Source: Arthrobacter sp. OY3WO11 (GTDB taxonomy: Bacteria; Actinomycetota; Actinomycetes; Actinomycetales; Micrococcaceae). From it: DNA of 64,000 bases. This document shows, one piece after another, positions 25,095 through 32,908 of the stretch (position 1 is its first letter; each line of letters opens with the position of its first letter). The stretch is from positions 934,883 through 998,882 of the forward strand of contig NZ_LWLP01000001.1 in assembly GCF_001641125.1 (NCBI RefSeq), in the 5' to 3' direction. The position numbers and the translations under genes are program-made. The notes beneath the pieces are model-generated. The model was not told the DNA's origin and did no database searches. It saw only the letters and a list, made by a program, of their open reading frames with translations.

Positions 25095-25129
25095 AAGGCC
25101 TCCGCCCGAAGTGTTCGGACGGGGGCCTT
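25095..25129 (+). terminator. Terminator after the DUF1540 gene
   Basis: Arms 25095-25110 and 25114-25129 pair over 16 positions with one C-A mismatch and one G-T wobble, with a GTG loop. The stem closes with AAGGCC/GGCCTT and is followed by CTCT rather than a T-run. Confidence 0.65.
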
Positions 25130-25293
25130 CTCTGCGTTGGTCCGGCTGGGACGCCAATCTGATCCGTCGTTCGTCGCCACTTCCCCTCCGCTCACCGCAC
25201 GTTTCTGCGCCACCTGGCAGAACACCTCTGGAATGGGGCTGCGGGTTGGTAAGGTGCGTCACAGCAGAAGCGAAACAATCTCAAGGAGGAGAC

Positions 25294-27594
25294 ATGGCCG
25301 AAACGCCTGATCAACGGAGGAATGCATCCGGGGAAAGGGGCGTGGTGGCCACTGACCCGGCCCTGCCCCCAACAGCCATCGATGAGGAGGTCCGCGAGGC
25401 AGAAGACCGGAAATGGACGCCGGGGAAGATCGCGCTGTGGGCCGGTATCGCCCTGCTGGGCGGCCTGGCATGGTTCATGCTGGCCATCATCCGCGGCGAG
25501 ACCGTCAACGCCATCTGGTTCGTGTTTGCCTCGGTGTGCACCTACCTTATCGGCTACCGCTTCTACTCCAAGGTCATAGAGCGCTACATCACCCGGCCTG
25601 ATGACCGCCGTGCCACCCCGGCTGAGTACAAGGCCGATGGCAAGGACTACGTCCGGACTGACCGCAATGTCCTGTTCGGCCACCACTTCGCCGCCATCGC
25701 CGGCGCCGGACCGCTGGTGGGTCCGGTCATCGCAGCCCAGATGGGCTACCTGCCCGGCACTATCTGGATCATCATCGGCGTCGTCCTTGCCGGCGCTGTC
25801 CAGGACTACCTGGTGATGTTCTTCTCCATGCGGCGCGGAGGCAGGTCACTGGGCCAGATGGCGCGCGAGGAGCTTGGCGTCATCGGCGGCACGGCGGCCC
25901 TCATTGCCACCCTGCTGATCATGGTGATCATCGTCGCCATCCTCGCCCTCGTCGTCGTCAATGCCCTGGGCGAAAGCCCGTGGGGTGTCTTCTCCGTCGG
26001 CATGACCATCCCCATCGCCCTGTTCATGGGGGTCTACCTTCGCTACCTGCGGCCCGGCAAGGTCATGGAAGTGTCGCTGATCGGCTTTGTCCTGCTGATG
26101 GCGGCCATCGTCGGCGGCGGCATCGTGGCCGAAACCCCGTGGGGCGCTGACATCTTCAGCCTGGACAAGGTCACCATTGCGTGGGGACTCATCGTTTACG
26201 GCTTCATCGCCGCCATCCTGCCCGTGTGGCTGCTCCTGGCACCCAGGGACTACCTTTCAACATTCATGAAGATCGGCGTCATCGTGATGCTCGCGCTGGC
26301 CATTATTGTGGTCCGGCCGGAAATCACCGTCCCCGCCTTCAGCGAATTTGCCAGCAGGGACAACGGACCCGTGTTCCCCGGGGCCCTGTTCCCGTTCCTG
26401 TTCGTCACCATCGCCTGCGGCGCCCTCTCCGGCTTCCACGCCCTGATCTCGTCCGGCACCACCCCGAAGCTCGTGGAGAAGGAACGCCAGACCCGGTTCA
26501 TTGGCTACGGCGGCATGCTGATGGAGTCATTCGTGGCCATCATGGCCCTGGTGGCTGCAATCTCCATCGACCGCGGACTCTACTTCGCTATGAACTCGCC
26601 GGCTGCACTGACCGGAGGAACCGTGGAAACAGCGGCCACCTGGGTTAACAGCCTGGGCCTGGCCGGCGTGAACATCACGCCGGACTTCCTGGCAGAGACG
26701 GCACGGAATGTGGGTGAGGAAAGCATCGTTTCCCGCACCGGTGGTGCTCCCACCCTTGCGGTGGGCCTCGCGCACATCATGCAGCAGTTCATCGGCGGCA
26801 CCGCCATGATGGCGTTCTGGTACCACTTCGCCATCATGTTCGAAGCCCTCTTCATCCTCACCGCTGTGGACGCCGGCACCCGTGTTGCCCGCTTCATGCT
26901 GCAGGACTCGATCGGCAACTTTGTCCCCAAGTTCAAGGAGCACTCCTGGCGGCCAGGCGCCTGGCTCTGCACCGCCATCATGGTGGGAGCCTGGGGCGCG
27001 GTGCTGCTGATGGGCGTCACCGACCCGCTGGGCGGCATCAACACACTGTTCCCGCTGTTCGGCATCGCCAACCAGCTGCTCGCCGCAATCGCACTGTCCG
27101 TCTGCCTGGCCATCGTGGCAAAGCGCGGCACGTTCAAGTACCTCTGGATTGTTGCCCTGCCGCTGGCGTTCGCCGCCGTGGTGACCATCACCGCGAGCTA
27201 CCAGAAGATCTTCTCGTCCACCCCCGCAGTTGGCTACTTCGCCAACAATGCGGCCTTCAGCAAGGCCCTCGCTGACGGGAAGACGGAATTTGGGACGGCG
27301 AAATCCGTGGCGGCCATGGAGGCCGTTGTGCGGAACACGGCCATCCAGGGCTGGCTCTCCGTGATCTTTGTGGTGCTCAGCATCATTGTGATTGCGACGG
27401 CGTTGCTCGCCACGGTCAAGGCCTTCCGCAACCGCGCGGACGGCACCGCCGTCAAGGACAACGAGGACCCGGCGCTTCCGTCGAGGGTCTTCGCTCCCTC
27501 CGGGCTTATCCCCACAGCCGCCGAGCGCGAACTGATGGCGGAGTGGGACAAGGTGCCGGCGGAGCTCAGGTTCGAAAAGGGCGGCCACCACTGA
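25294..27594 (+). CDS. cstA: CstA-family carbon starvation protein, pyruvate/peptide transporter
   Basis: A 766-residue integral membrane protein with about 16-18 hydrophobic segments. It matches the CstA family along its length, for example FGHHFAAIAGAGPLVGPVIA (about residue 130), LSGFHALISSGTTPK (about 380-395) and DAGTRVARFMLQD (about 525). E. coli relatives take up pyruvate and peptides when carbon is scarce. The ATG at 25294 has AAGGAGGA 3 bases upstream of GAC, an ideal ribosome-binding site. A small YbdD-type gene overlaps its stop codon, as in many bacteria. No CRP-like site is convincing in the 230 bases upstream. Confidence 0.95.
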   Translation: MAETPDQRRNASGERGVVATDPALPPTAIDEEVREAEDRKWTPGKIALWAGIALLGGLAWFMLAIIRGETVNAIWFVFASVCTYLIGYRFYSKVIERYITRPDDRRATPAEYKADGKDYVRTDRNVLFGHHFAAIAGAGPLVGPVIAAQMGYLPGTIWIIIGVVLAGAVQDYLVMFFSMRRGGRSLGQMAREELGVIGGTAALIATLLIMVIIVAILALVVVNALGESPWGVFSVGMTIPIALFMGVYLRYLRPGKVMEVSLIGFVLLMAAIVGGGIVAETPWGADIFSLDKVTIAWGLIVYGFIAAILPVWLLLAPRDYLSTFMKIGVIVMLALAIIVVRPEITVPAFSEFASRDNGPVFPGALFPFLFVTIACGALSGFHALISSGTTPKLVEKERQTRFIGYGGMLMESFVAIMALVAAISIDRGLYFAMNSPAALTGGTVETAATWVNSLGLAGVNITPDFLAETARNVGEESIVSRTGGAPTLAVGLAHIMQQFIGGTAMMAFWYHFAIMFEALFILTAVDAGTRVARFMLQDSIGNFVPKFKEHSWRPGAWLCTAIMVGAWGAVLLMGVTDPLGGINTLFPLFGIANQLLAAIALSVCLAIVAKRGTFKYLWIVALPLAFAAVVTITASYQKIFSSTPAVGYFANNAAFSKALADGKTEFGTAKSVAAMEAVVRNTAIQGWLSVIFVVLSIIVIATALLATVKAFRNRADGTAVKDNEDPALPSRVFAPSGLIPTAAERELMAEWDKVPAELRFEKGGHH

Positions 27595-27797
27595 TGGCGG
27601 CGCGGCTGGCTGTGCTGACGCGGGGCGTCCGCGGCGTCGCCCGGTATTTCGGCGGCGTCCTGGGCGCGGACGCGTACGCCAAGTACCTGGAGCACCACAG
27701 GGCGGCCGGCCACGGGGTGGCACCGCTCACGGAGAAGGAATTTTGGCGCGACCGGACTGACCGCCAGGACACCAACCCGCAGGGCCGGTGCTGCTGA
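27594..27797 (+). CDS. YbdD/YjiX family small protein
   Basis: A 67-residue protein of the DUF466 family, usually encoded next to cstA-type transporters. It contains VARYFGGVLGADAYAKYLEHH and ends with a CC pair after GR, matching the YbdD consensus (FRDR...RCC). The ATG at 27594 overlaps the cstA TGA (TGATG), so translation is coupled. The partner is probably needed for transporter function; the mechanism is not known to me. Confidence 0.92.
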   Translation: MAARLAVLTRGVRGVARYFGGVLGADAYAKYLEHHRAAGHGVAPLTEKEFWRDRTDRQDTNPQGRCC

Positions 27798-27848
27798 TTG
27801 AGCTTGCAGCGGACAAACCGTCAGCCGGGTTCATCCGGTGGGTCGCGG

Positions 27849-27888
27849 GTGGATCGCTCATGAGAGTATGAACGCATGAGCGATCCAC
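27849..27888 (+). promoter_or_regulatory. Hairpin or operator covering the bpa start codon
   Basis: Fourteen-base perfect arms (27849-27862 and 27875-27888) with a 12-base loop. The ATG of bpa (27876-27878) lies inside the right arm. As RNA the stem would hide the start codon. As DNA it would be a long-spaced operator. If transcription starts at or after 27863 the hairpin could not form in the mRNA. Confidence 0.6.
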
Positions 27889-28508
27889 AAGACACTCAGC
27901 CAGCTGAGGACCTCCCGGTAGAAGGCACTCCCATCGACGACCGGCAGCCGCCGGTGCACGCCCAGCCCGGCCCTCCTGAGGGCATGAGGCCCAAGGGGAG
28001 CAGCCTGCAGGACCTGGTGGATGAGCCGGCCAAAGTGATGCGGATCGGAACCATGATCAGGCAGCTCCTGGAGGAAGTGAAGTCCGCACCCCTGGATGAG
28101 GCTGCCCGGGGCAGGCTGGCCGAGATCCACGAGCGCTCCATCAAAGAGCTGGAAGACGGACTGGCTCCGGAGCTCGTGGAGGAACTGGACAGGATCAGCC
28201 TTCCCTTCTCTGACGACGGCACTCCCTCGGACGCTGAACTGCGCATAGCCCAGGCCCAGCTGGTTGGGTGGCTTGAAGGGTTGTTCCACGGCATCCAGAC
28301 GGCCATCGCCGCCCAGCACGCGGCCCGCGAACACGCGGCCGCGCAGATGCAGCTCCGCCAGCTTCCGCCCGGAACCATGATCGCGCCCGGCGTGGTCATC
28401 GGCGAAAACGGTGAGCCGCAGAGGGCCGCAGCAGGTTCGCGCTCCGGCAATTCGGCACGGCCCGGCCAGCGGGACGATCCGGACCACGGTCCCGGACAAT
28501 ACCTGTAA
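27876..28508 (+). CDS. bpa: Bacterial proteasome activator
   Basis: A 210-residue protein of the Bpa/PafE family. The central helical domain (about 45-150) includes KVMRIGTMIRQLLEEVKSAPLD. The C-terminus ends in GPGQYL; the GQYL tail inserts into pockets of the 20S proteasome and opens its gate without ATP. Bpa forms a dodecameric ring that helps degrade unfolded proteins such as HspR in mycobacteria. The flanks (residues 1-40 and 160-205) are low-complexity. The ATG is embedded in the right arm of a perfect 14-bp inverted repeat, described separately. A GTG-started gene follows after two bases. Confidence 0.95.
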   Translation: MSDPQDTQPAEDLPVEGTPIDDRQPPVHAQPGPPEGMRPKGSSLQDLVDEPAKVMRIGTMIRQLLEEVKSAPLDEAARGRLAEIHERSIKELEDGLAPELVEELDRISLPFSDDGTPSDAELRIAQAQLVGWLEGLFHGIQTAIAAQHAAREHAAAQMQLRQLPPGTMIAPGVVIGENGEPQRAAAGSRSGNSARPGQRDDPDHGPGQYL

Positions 28509-28510
28509 GG

Positions 28511-28993
28511 GTGCGCTTGGGCTTTTTCAGCGCCGCCAGGCAGGGGCGCAAGGATGATGCGGAACTGGGGAAGGGACTGTGGCGCCGTGCCCACGACCGC
28601 TTCCAGCGGGGACTGGACCGCTTCCACCAGGTCCTCGAAGGTGTCGAGGACGACCAGCTCTACAGCGAACTGCTTGAGATAGCCAACGAGCTGGCTGCCC
28701 TCCTCGAAAGGGTACGGCTGGTCTGCATGGAGGCGCAGCGGCGTTCACCCAACGAGGGCCTGGATATTCCGGTTGACCTGGCCGGCGTGCACCGTGCCCT
28801 GTCCAAGGCCGGCAACTCGTTGGCCACAACGGCGGAGGCAGCCGCCATGCTTCGGCTCGCCGTGGGCCCGGTCCCGGTAGGTGCGGCGTCCGTCCGCCGG
28901 CGTGCCGAGTCCGTCTTCCAGCAGGTGGCCGACGCCGAGCGCCACCTCGACGAGGAGGGTTCCGGGCCGCGGCAGGCGGATATTCCCGGTTAA
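28511..28993 (+). CDS. Conserved helical protein downstream of bpa
   Basis: A 160-residue protein with no motif I recognise. Apart from a basic N-terminus (MRLGFFSAARQGRKDD) it is mostly charged alpha helix, with heptad-like stretches at about 35-75 and 100-150 that suggest a helical bundle. It has no signal peptide or membrane segment. The GTG at 28511 follows the bpa TAA by two bases, with TAAGG just before, so it is coupled to bpa. A link to proteasome function is possible from position alone. Confidence 0.7.
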   Translation: MRLGFFSAARQGRKDDAELGKGLWRRAHDRFQRGLDRFHQVLEGVEDDQLYSELLEIANELAALLERVRLVCMEAQRRSPNEGLDIPVDLAGVHRALSKAGNSLATTAEAAAMLRLAVGPVPVGAASVRRRAESVFQQVADAERHLDEEGSGPRQADIPG

Positions 28994-29056
28994 GCGCCTG
29001 GCTTACTTCCGGCCAATACCCTCCTGGCGGGCTGCCGGGTTTGGCAGGATAGTCGA

Positions 29057-29902
29057 ATGACTCTTTCACCTACACTGACGTTCAATGACGGAAACACGAT
29101 TCCCCAGCTTGGCTATGGCGTCTGGCAGGTTGAGGACGACGTCGCCGAAAAGGTGGTCCGCCAGGCGTTTGAGGCCGGCTTCCGCCACATCGACACCGCC
29201 AAGATCTACGGCAACGAGGCAGGCGTGGGGCGCGCAATCGCCAGTTCCGGCCTCTCCCCGGATCAGCTCTTCATCACCACCAAGCTCTGGAACGCTGACC
29301 AGGGCTATGAGTCCACCCTGGCAGCCTTTGAGGCGTCGATGGACAGGCTGGGACTCGAGACGCTGGACCTGTACCTGATCCACTGGATGCAGCCCAAGCA
29401 GGACAAGTACCTTGACACCTGGAAGGCGCTGATCGAGCTCCAGAAGCGCGGCAGGGTCAAGTCCATCGGCGTGTCAAACTTCACCGCCGAGGGCCTGCAG
29501 CGGCTCATCGATGAAACGGGCGTTGTCCCGGCCATCCACCAGATTGAACTGCACCCGTACTTCAGCCAGCGTGAACTGCGCGAGTTTGGCACTTCGAAGG
29601 GCATCCTGACCCAGGCCTGGTCGCCGCTGGGCCAGGGTGGCGATCTGCTCGAGGATTCCACGGTGGCGTCCATTGCCGCCAAGCACGGAGCCACGCCTGC
29701 CCAGGTGGTTATCGCTTGGCACCTCGCCATCGGCAACGTGGTGATCCCCAAGTCCGTCACCGAATCCCGGATCCGGGAGAACTACGCCGCGCTTGAGGTA
29801 GACCTGGACGCGGACGACATCGAGGCCATCAATGCCCTTGACCGCTCGGCCCAAGGCGAAGGCCGCATCGGCGCGGACCCGGCCGTTTCCGACTTCGCGT
29901 AG
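29057..29902 (+). CDS. Aldo/keto reductase, 2,5-diketo-D-gluconate reductase type
   Basis: A 281-residue NADPH-dependent aldo/keto reductase of the AKR5 group. The catalytic tetrad is visible: DTAKIYGNE (Asp, Tyr), TTKLW (Lys) and LIHW (His). The coenzyme motif is IPKSVTESRIREN near residue 240, and GVSNF is the family landmark at about 145. The enzyme reduces small ketones and aldehydes such as 2,5-diketogluconate or methylglyoxal; the natural substrate is open. The ATG at 29057 has no Shine-Dalgarno sequence. The gene stands alone and ends at a strong hairpin. Confidence 0.93.
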   Translation: MTLSPTLTFNDGNTIPQLGYGVWQVEDDVAEKVVRQAFEAGFRHIDTAKIYGNEAGVGRAIASSGLSPDQLFITTKLWNADQGYESTLAAFEASMDRLGLETLDLYLIHWMQPKQDKYLDTWKALIELQKRGRVKSIGVSNFTAEGLQRLIDETGVVPAIHQIELHPYFSQRELREFGTSKGILTQAWSPLGQGGDLLEDSTVASIAAKHGATPAQVVIAWHLAIGNVVIPKSVTESRIRENYAALEVDLDADDIEAINALDRSAQGEGRIGADPAVSDFA

Positions 29903-29937
29903 AGCTGGCGCAAGCCTGAGCTTTAGCCGCCCACTGC

Positions 29938-29966
29938 CGCCCTGCCTGTTCAGTACAGGCAGGGCG
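29938..29966. terminator. Hairpin between converging genes
   Basis: Twelve-base perfect arms CGCCCTGCCTGT (29938-29949) and complement (29955-29966) enclose TCAGT, followed by CTTTGCGTTT. It lies between the aldo/keto reductase and the leftward small gene at 30021 and may serve both. Confidence 0.8.
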
Positions 29967-30020
29967 CTTTGCGTTTAAGCACTGCAGCCGAACCTCAGCA
30001 GACCGGCCCGCGGGAACGCT

Positions 30021-30206
30021 TTAGGCGGCCGTGCGGATCTGCTCTACGGCCACGGTGTCGATGACAGCCCAGCTGTCCTCCCCGGCGCAGTGCCGGCTTG
30101 CGAAGCGCTCTGCTTCTGCCAGGGTGTCAAAGACCTCGGTCCGGGCCCGGCCGCAGTCGGCGTCGAAGTACGTGACGTGAAATTCCTGTACCAGTTGGTT
30201 TTCCAT
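30021..30206 (-). CDS. Small conserved protein
   Basis: A 61-residue protein starting MENQLVQEFHVTYFD. It has the look of a small domain of four strands and one helix (DTLAEAERFASRHC). Two cysteines are spaced 22 residues apart. I chose the ATG at 30206 over a TTG at 30221 because a short protein of this form begins naturally there. I do not recognise the family. It may be cotranscribed with the coiled-coil gene 38 bases upstream. Confidence 0.6.
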   Translation of the reverse strand: MENQLVQEFHVTYFDADCGRARTEVFDTLAEAERFASRHCAGEDSWAVIDTVAVEQIRTAA

Positions 30207-30244
30207 GAATCCAGTCTGCAACCGGGGTCTGACATTCAGGGGAA

Positions 30245-31213
30245 TCAGTCCCGCGTGTTGCCCAGCCGAAGGACCCGCTCCTGCGCAAGCACTGCCGTCC
30301 GCTCGGCTTTGTCCGCGGCCCGCACCGCCTGTTTGGCCTCGGCAACGGTGACCGCCAGCCTCTTCTTTGAGCGCTCCAGTTGCTCTTCTGCGGTCCTCAG
30401 CCGGGCACGAAGATCTGCTGTCTCCCGGAGGAATTCCGCGATGTCGGTCCGTATTTCATCGGCCTGGTCCTGCAGCTCCTGTGCCGCCCGGGCCGTCCCG
30501 GTCTGTGCCGCCTGGGCTTCGGCAAGGGCAGCCCTGGCCCTTTCCAACGCGGGTGGTAACGCCGGCCGCGGAGTCTGCCGGACTGCCTCAAGCCGCGGCT
30601 TGTCCGGCCTGCGCTGTTGCGGCGCTGCCGCCGTCGTACGCATTTTCCTGCCAGGGGAAGCCGCTGGCCCAGAGGCGGGAGCCGCGGCGGCGGGCGGCAG
30701 GACCGAAGGGACTGCCACGGTGCCGTCCAGGTCAACGGCGTTCACGCCGTCTGCAAGCAATGTCTTGAGCAGGCGCCCGCTCCGCACGGCCGCTGCCGCT
30801 CCCTCATCCGCTGTCAGCGCGCGAAGTGTCTCCTCGACCTCGCTTGCCATGGCATCGCTGATGGCCCGGCCGTGCTCCTGCGCCACGGATCGGGCGGTGT
30901 CGACGGCGGCGGAGAGCGACGTGCGGCGCTCACGTCCCAGGTCGCGGAGCACAGCAGCGTCCAGCGACGCCTGTGCCGCGCGCATCCTGCCGCCGAGTTC
31001 CGTCAGCTGGGCCAGGACGTCCGGTTGGTGCACGGCCAGCATATTGACCGCCCAGGCGGCAACCGACGGCTTCGGCAGTGCCCGGACCGCTGCCGCCAGC
31101 TCCTTGTCCGTCGGGGCTGATTCCTTCGCAGCACTGGCCCGGGCTGCCACAAAATTTTCCAGCGGCTTGGCGTAGAGCTGGTTGGCAACCTCTGCCAAAA
31201 CCTCGTCTTCCAT
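30245..31213 (-). CDS. Coiled-coil protein of unknown function
   Basis: A 322-residue protein with no catalytic motif I can see. The N-terminal part (about 1-165) is helical and contains LPKPSVAAWAVNML, followed by a proline- and alanine-rich linker (about 165-220), then a long charged coiled coil (about 225-322; ELQDQADEIRTDIAEFLRET and following). There is no signal peptide or membrane segment. The ATG at 31213 has TAAGAT exactly 7 bases upstream, indicating a leaderless mRNA, and is preferred to an ATG three codons earlier. A structural or nucleic-acid-related role is conceivable but not supported. Confidence 0.68.
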   Translation of the reverse strand: MEDEVLAEVANQLYAKPLENFVAARASAAKESAPTDKELAAAVRALPKPSVAAWAVNMLAVHQPDVLAQLTELGGRMRAAQASLDAAVLRDLGRERRTSLSAAVDTARSVAQEHGRAISDAMASEVEETLRALTADEGAAAAVRSGRLLKTLLADGVNAVDLDGTVAVPSVLPPAAAAPASGPAASPGRKMRTTAAAPQQRRPDKPRLEAVRQTPRPALPPALERARAALAEAQAAQTGTARAAQELQDQADEIRTDIAEFLRETADLRARLRTAEEQLERSKKRLAVTVAEAKQAVRAADKAERTAVLAQERVLRLGNTRD

Positions 31214-31355
31214 GCACGCCATCTTAGGCGCCGGTGTTCCCTGCAGACTGTGGGTTTGACGCCATGCATATGCTTTGCAGGCCCGGCCGCATCTGAGGGT
31301 TCCGGTCAGGTCTGAGGTGCTGCATCCCCGTCAGCTGGCTGCGCCGGTGATCCGC

Positions 31356-31526
31356 TTACTTGTACCCACCCGGTTGGCCCGAATCCGCGCTGTCCGAACG
31401 TTGCCGGCGCCGGTCTTCCGCCTGGCCAATGCCGTCACGGACAGCGGCACGGATAACGCCGTACAGGACATAGAAGAAAATCGCGGCAAACACCAGGTTC
31501 AGGACTATCGCATCCGGGGCGGTCAC
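31356..31526 (-). CDS. 56-residue single-pass membrane protein
   Basis: A small gene that starts with GTG at 31524-31526, overlapping the TGA of the upstream gene (GTGA). The product begins MTAPDAIVLNLVFAAIFF, continues to a hydrophobic segment at about residues 6-25, then a basic stretch and a hydrophilic tail ending GGYK. The overlap, the clean membrane segment and the positive-inside charges support a real gene. It is presumably translationally coupled to the gene at 31523. The function is unknown. Confidence 0.65.
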   Translation of the reverse strand: MTAPDAIVLNLVFAAIFFYVLYGVIRAAVRDGIGQAEDRRRQRSDSADSGQPGGYK

Positions 31527-32158
31527 GGCTGGTCACCCTCCACCCAGAACTGCTGCACGCCTGCTGCGGCGTCGCGAAGTTTTCCGCCATCCAGCACCAC
31601 CGAGCTCTCGGCCAGGCCAAAATCCATCCACTGGGCGAGCAAACGAAGGTCCCCGGTGGGAGGCAGGGGCCAGAGCCAGGCGCTGCCGGTGCCCGCCAGT
31701 TCATCGTCTGCGCCGCTGCCGCCACCGCTGTTGAAGGCAATCGTCGGAGGTTCCGGCTCCTCGCTGCTGCCCATGAAACCGTGGGGACCGTGGGCTCCCG
31801 TGCTGGCTTTGGAGCCGTCGGCAAGTTCCACCCCGAGCATCAGCGCGGAGAGGAGCCGTGTGCCGCGGCGTGCGCTCATCCCCGGTTGAAAGAACAGGGA
31901 ATGTTTGTCCGCCCACTCATCCTCGGTCTCGTCGCCGCGGCGAAAGACCCAGGACAGGCTGAAGGAGCAGCCGGTGGAATAGACCTCGGCGCTTCTTACG
32001 GCCACCACCATGCGAGGGCTGCGGTGCAGGAACCTGCCAATGTGGACAGCCACTGGAAGTTCGTTGGCGGGCGGAGCGGCCCACGCCGGCGGCACGAACC
32101 TGGCGCTGGGCTGCCTGGGGGCTGATGGTGGGATGGGGAAGTCCTTGAAGAAGGTCAC
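31523..32158 (-). CDS. Conserved protein of unknown function
   Basis: A 211-residue protein beginning TFFKDFPIPPSAPRQPS. It has no cysteine-rich motif or signal peptide. The middle (about 45-115) contains alternating hydrophobic strands, and the C-terminal third is rich in glycine and acidic residues around GGGSGADDELAG, then DLRLLAQWMDFGLAESS. I prefer the GTG at 32158 because AAGGA lies 6 bases before it; an ATG two codons upstream (32164) is the alternative. The 56-residue membrane protein overlaps its end, so the two are an operon. I do not recognise the family. Confidence 0.65.
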   Translation of the reverse strand: MTFFKDFPIPPSAPRQPSARFVPPAWAAPPANELPVAVHIGRFLHRSPRMVVAVRSAEVYSTGCSFSLSWVFRRGDETEDEWADKHSLFFQPGMSARRGTRLLSALMLGVELADGSKASTGAHGPHGFMGSSEEPEPPTIAFNSGGGSGADDELAGTGSAWLWPLPPTGDLRLLAQWMDFGLAESSVVLDGGKLRDAAAGVQQFWVEGDQP

Positions 32159-32432
32159 GGTCATCCTTGGTCTCACTGGCTGCGACCGACCAGCGGAACG
32201 GCGGCACTGCCGCCCTGGATCCCCCAATCCGTCCTTACCCCGCCAGTCTAGCGCTCCCTTATCCAGGCGGACGTGGAACCGGCCTGAGCAGCGCCGCCTT
32301 CCGCGGTCGCCTGGATGCTGGCAGGCCGCTGGCATCAGGCTCCTGCAGTCCCACCGACGGCCCCTACTATCGCAGGGGCGTGAGGGCCATCATTGGAGTT
32401 AGAGAGCCCCGCGATGGAGATCGGAGTCCGCA

Positions 32433-32591
32433 ATGATCCAGGCTCTGCGGTGCAGATTGAATATACGCCACCAATGGCACGTCGAACATACCGAAGACGG
32501 AGGCCTGTACAAGCGTTGTTTGCGCTGCGGCAAGGATGGCGGGGACGGGGATGGCGCGAACAACGGCTGGGCGCTGAGGAAATGGTGGTAG
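32433..32591 (+). CDS. 52-residue zinc-ribbon-like protein
   Basis: A small frame from ATG 32433 to TAG 32589-32591 with GGAG 6 bases before the start. The product is basic and contains RCRLNIRHQWHVEH, then GGLYKRCLRCGKD, so two cysteines in a CxxC pair, one earlier cysteine and histidines could hold a metal. It ends WALRKWW. The arrangement with R-H-x-W, Y-x-R-C-x-x-C-G-K looks like a conserved small-protein pattern, not random sequence. It sits alone upstream of the tRNA-Thr terminator. The function is unknown. Confidence 0.6.
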   Translation: MIQALRCRLNIRHQWHVEHTEDGGLYKRCLRCGKDGGDGDGANNGWALRKWW

Positions 32592-32685
32592 GTCCGACGC
32601 GCCCTCACCGTGCACACCAGGGCGGGTGGCTGGTGTGTCTGCTGCCGCGGGTGAGGGGTCACCGCGGGGCCGCTTAACCAGCGAA

Positions 32686-32726
32686 AAACCCCGGAAACCC
32701 CTAAAACTATGGGTTATCCGGGGTTT
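32686..32726 (-). terminator. Intrinsic terminator of tRNA-Thr
   Basis: Arms AAACCCCGGA (32686-32695) and complement (32717-32726), extended inward by AACCC/GGGTT around a one-base bulge. On the minus strand the stem ends in a run of five T residues. It ends 6 bases from the tRNA. Confidence 0.85.
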
Positions 32727-32732
32727 ATCCCG

Positions 32733-32805
32733 AGCTTCCTATCAGAATCGAACTGATGACCTTTTCATTACGAGTGAAACGCTCTACCGACTGAGCTAAG
32801 GAAGC
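32733..32805 (-). tRNA. tRNA-Thr (anticodon CGT)
   Basis: The minus strand forms acceptor stem GCTTCCT/AGGAAGC, anticodon stem TTTCA/TGAAA with loop CTCGTAA (anticodon CGT) and T-loop TTCGATT. CCA is not encoded. Confidence 0.96.
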
Positions 32806-32908
32806 ACCGCACGAATCTCCGGCAGAACCGGGCGCTTCATGCAAGAGTCAACTGTAATAGAGTCCCCGCGCCCGGGTCAAAATGGGCGGCCGGGACAGGG
32901 TGAGGCCT

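Noticed and set aside
25240..25265. CRP-like half-site TGCGTCACA upstream of cstA
   Set aside because: Only one half matches the consensus and no paired half is present at the right spacing.
31275..31889. A 204-residue plus-strand frame
   Set aside because: It is antisense to two coupled minus-strand genes whose GTGA overlap and membrane segment are convincing.
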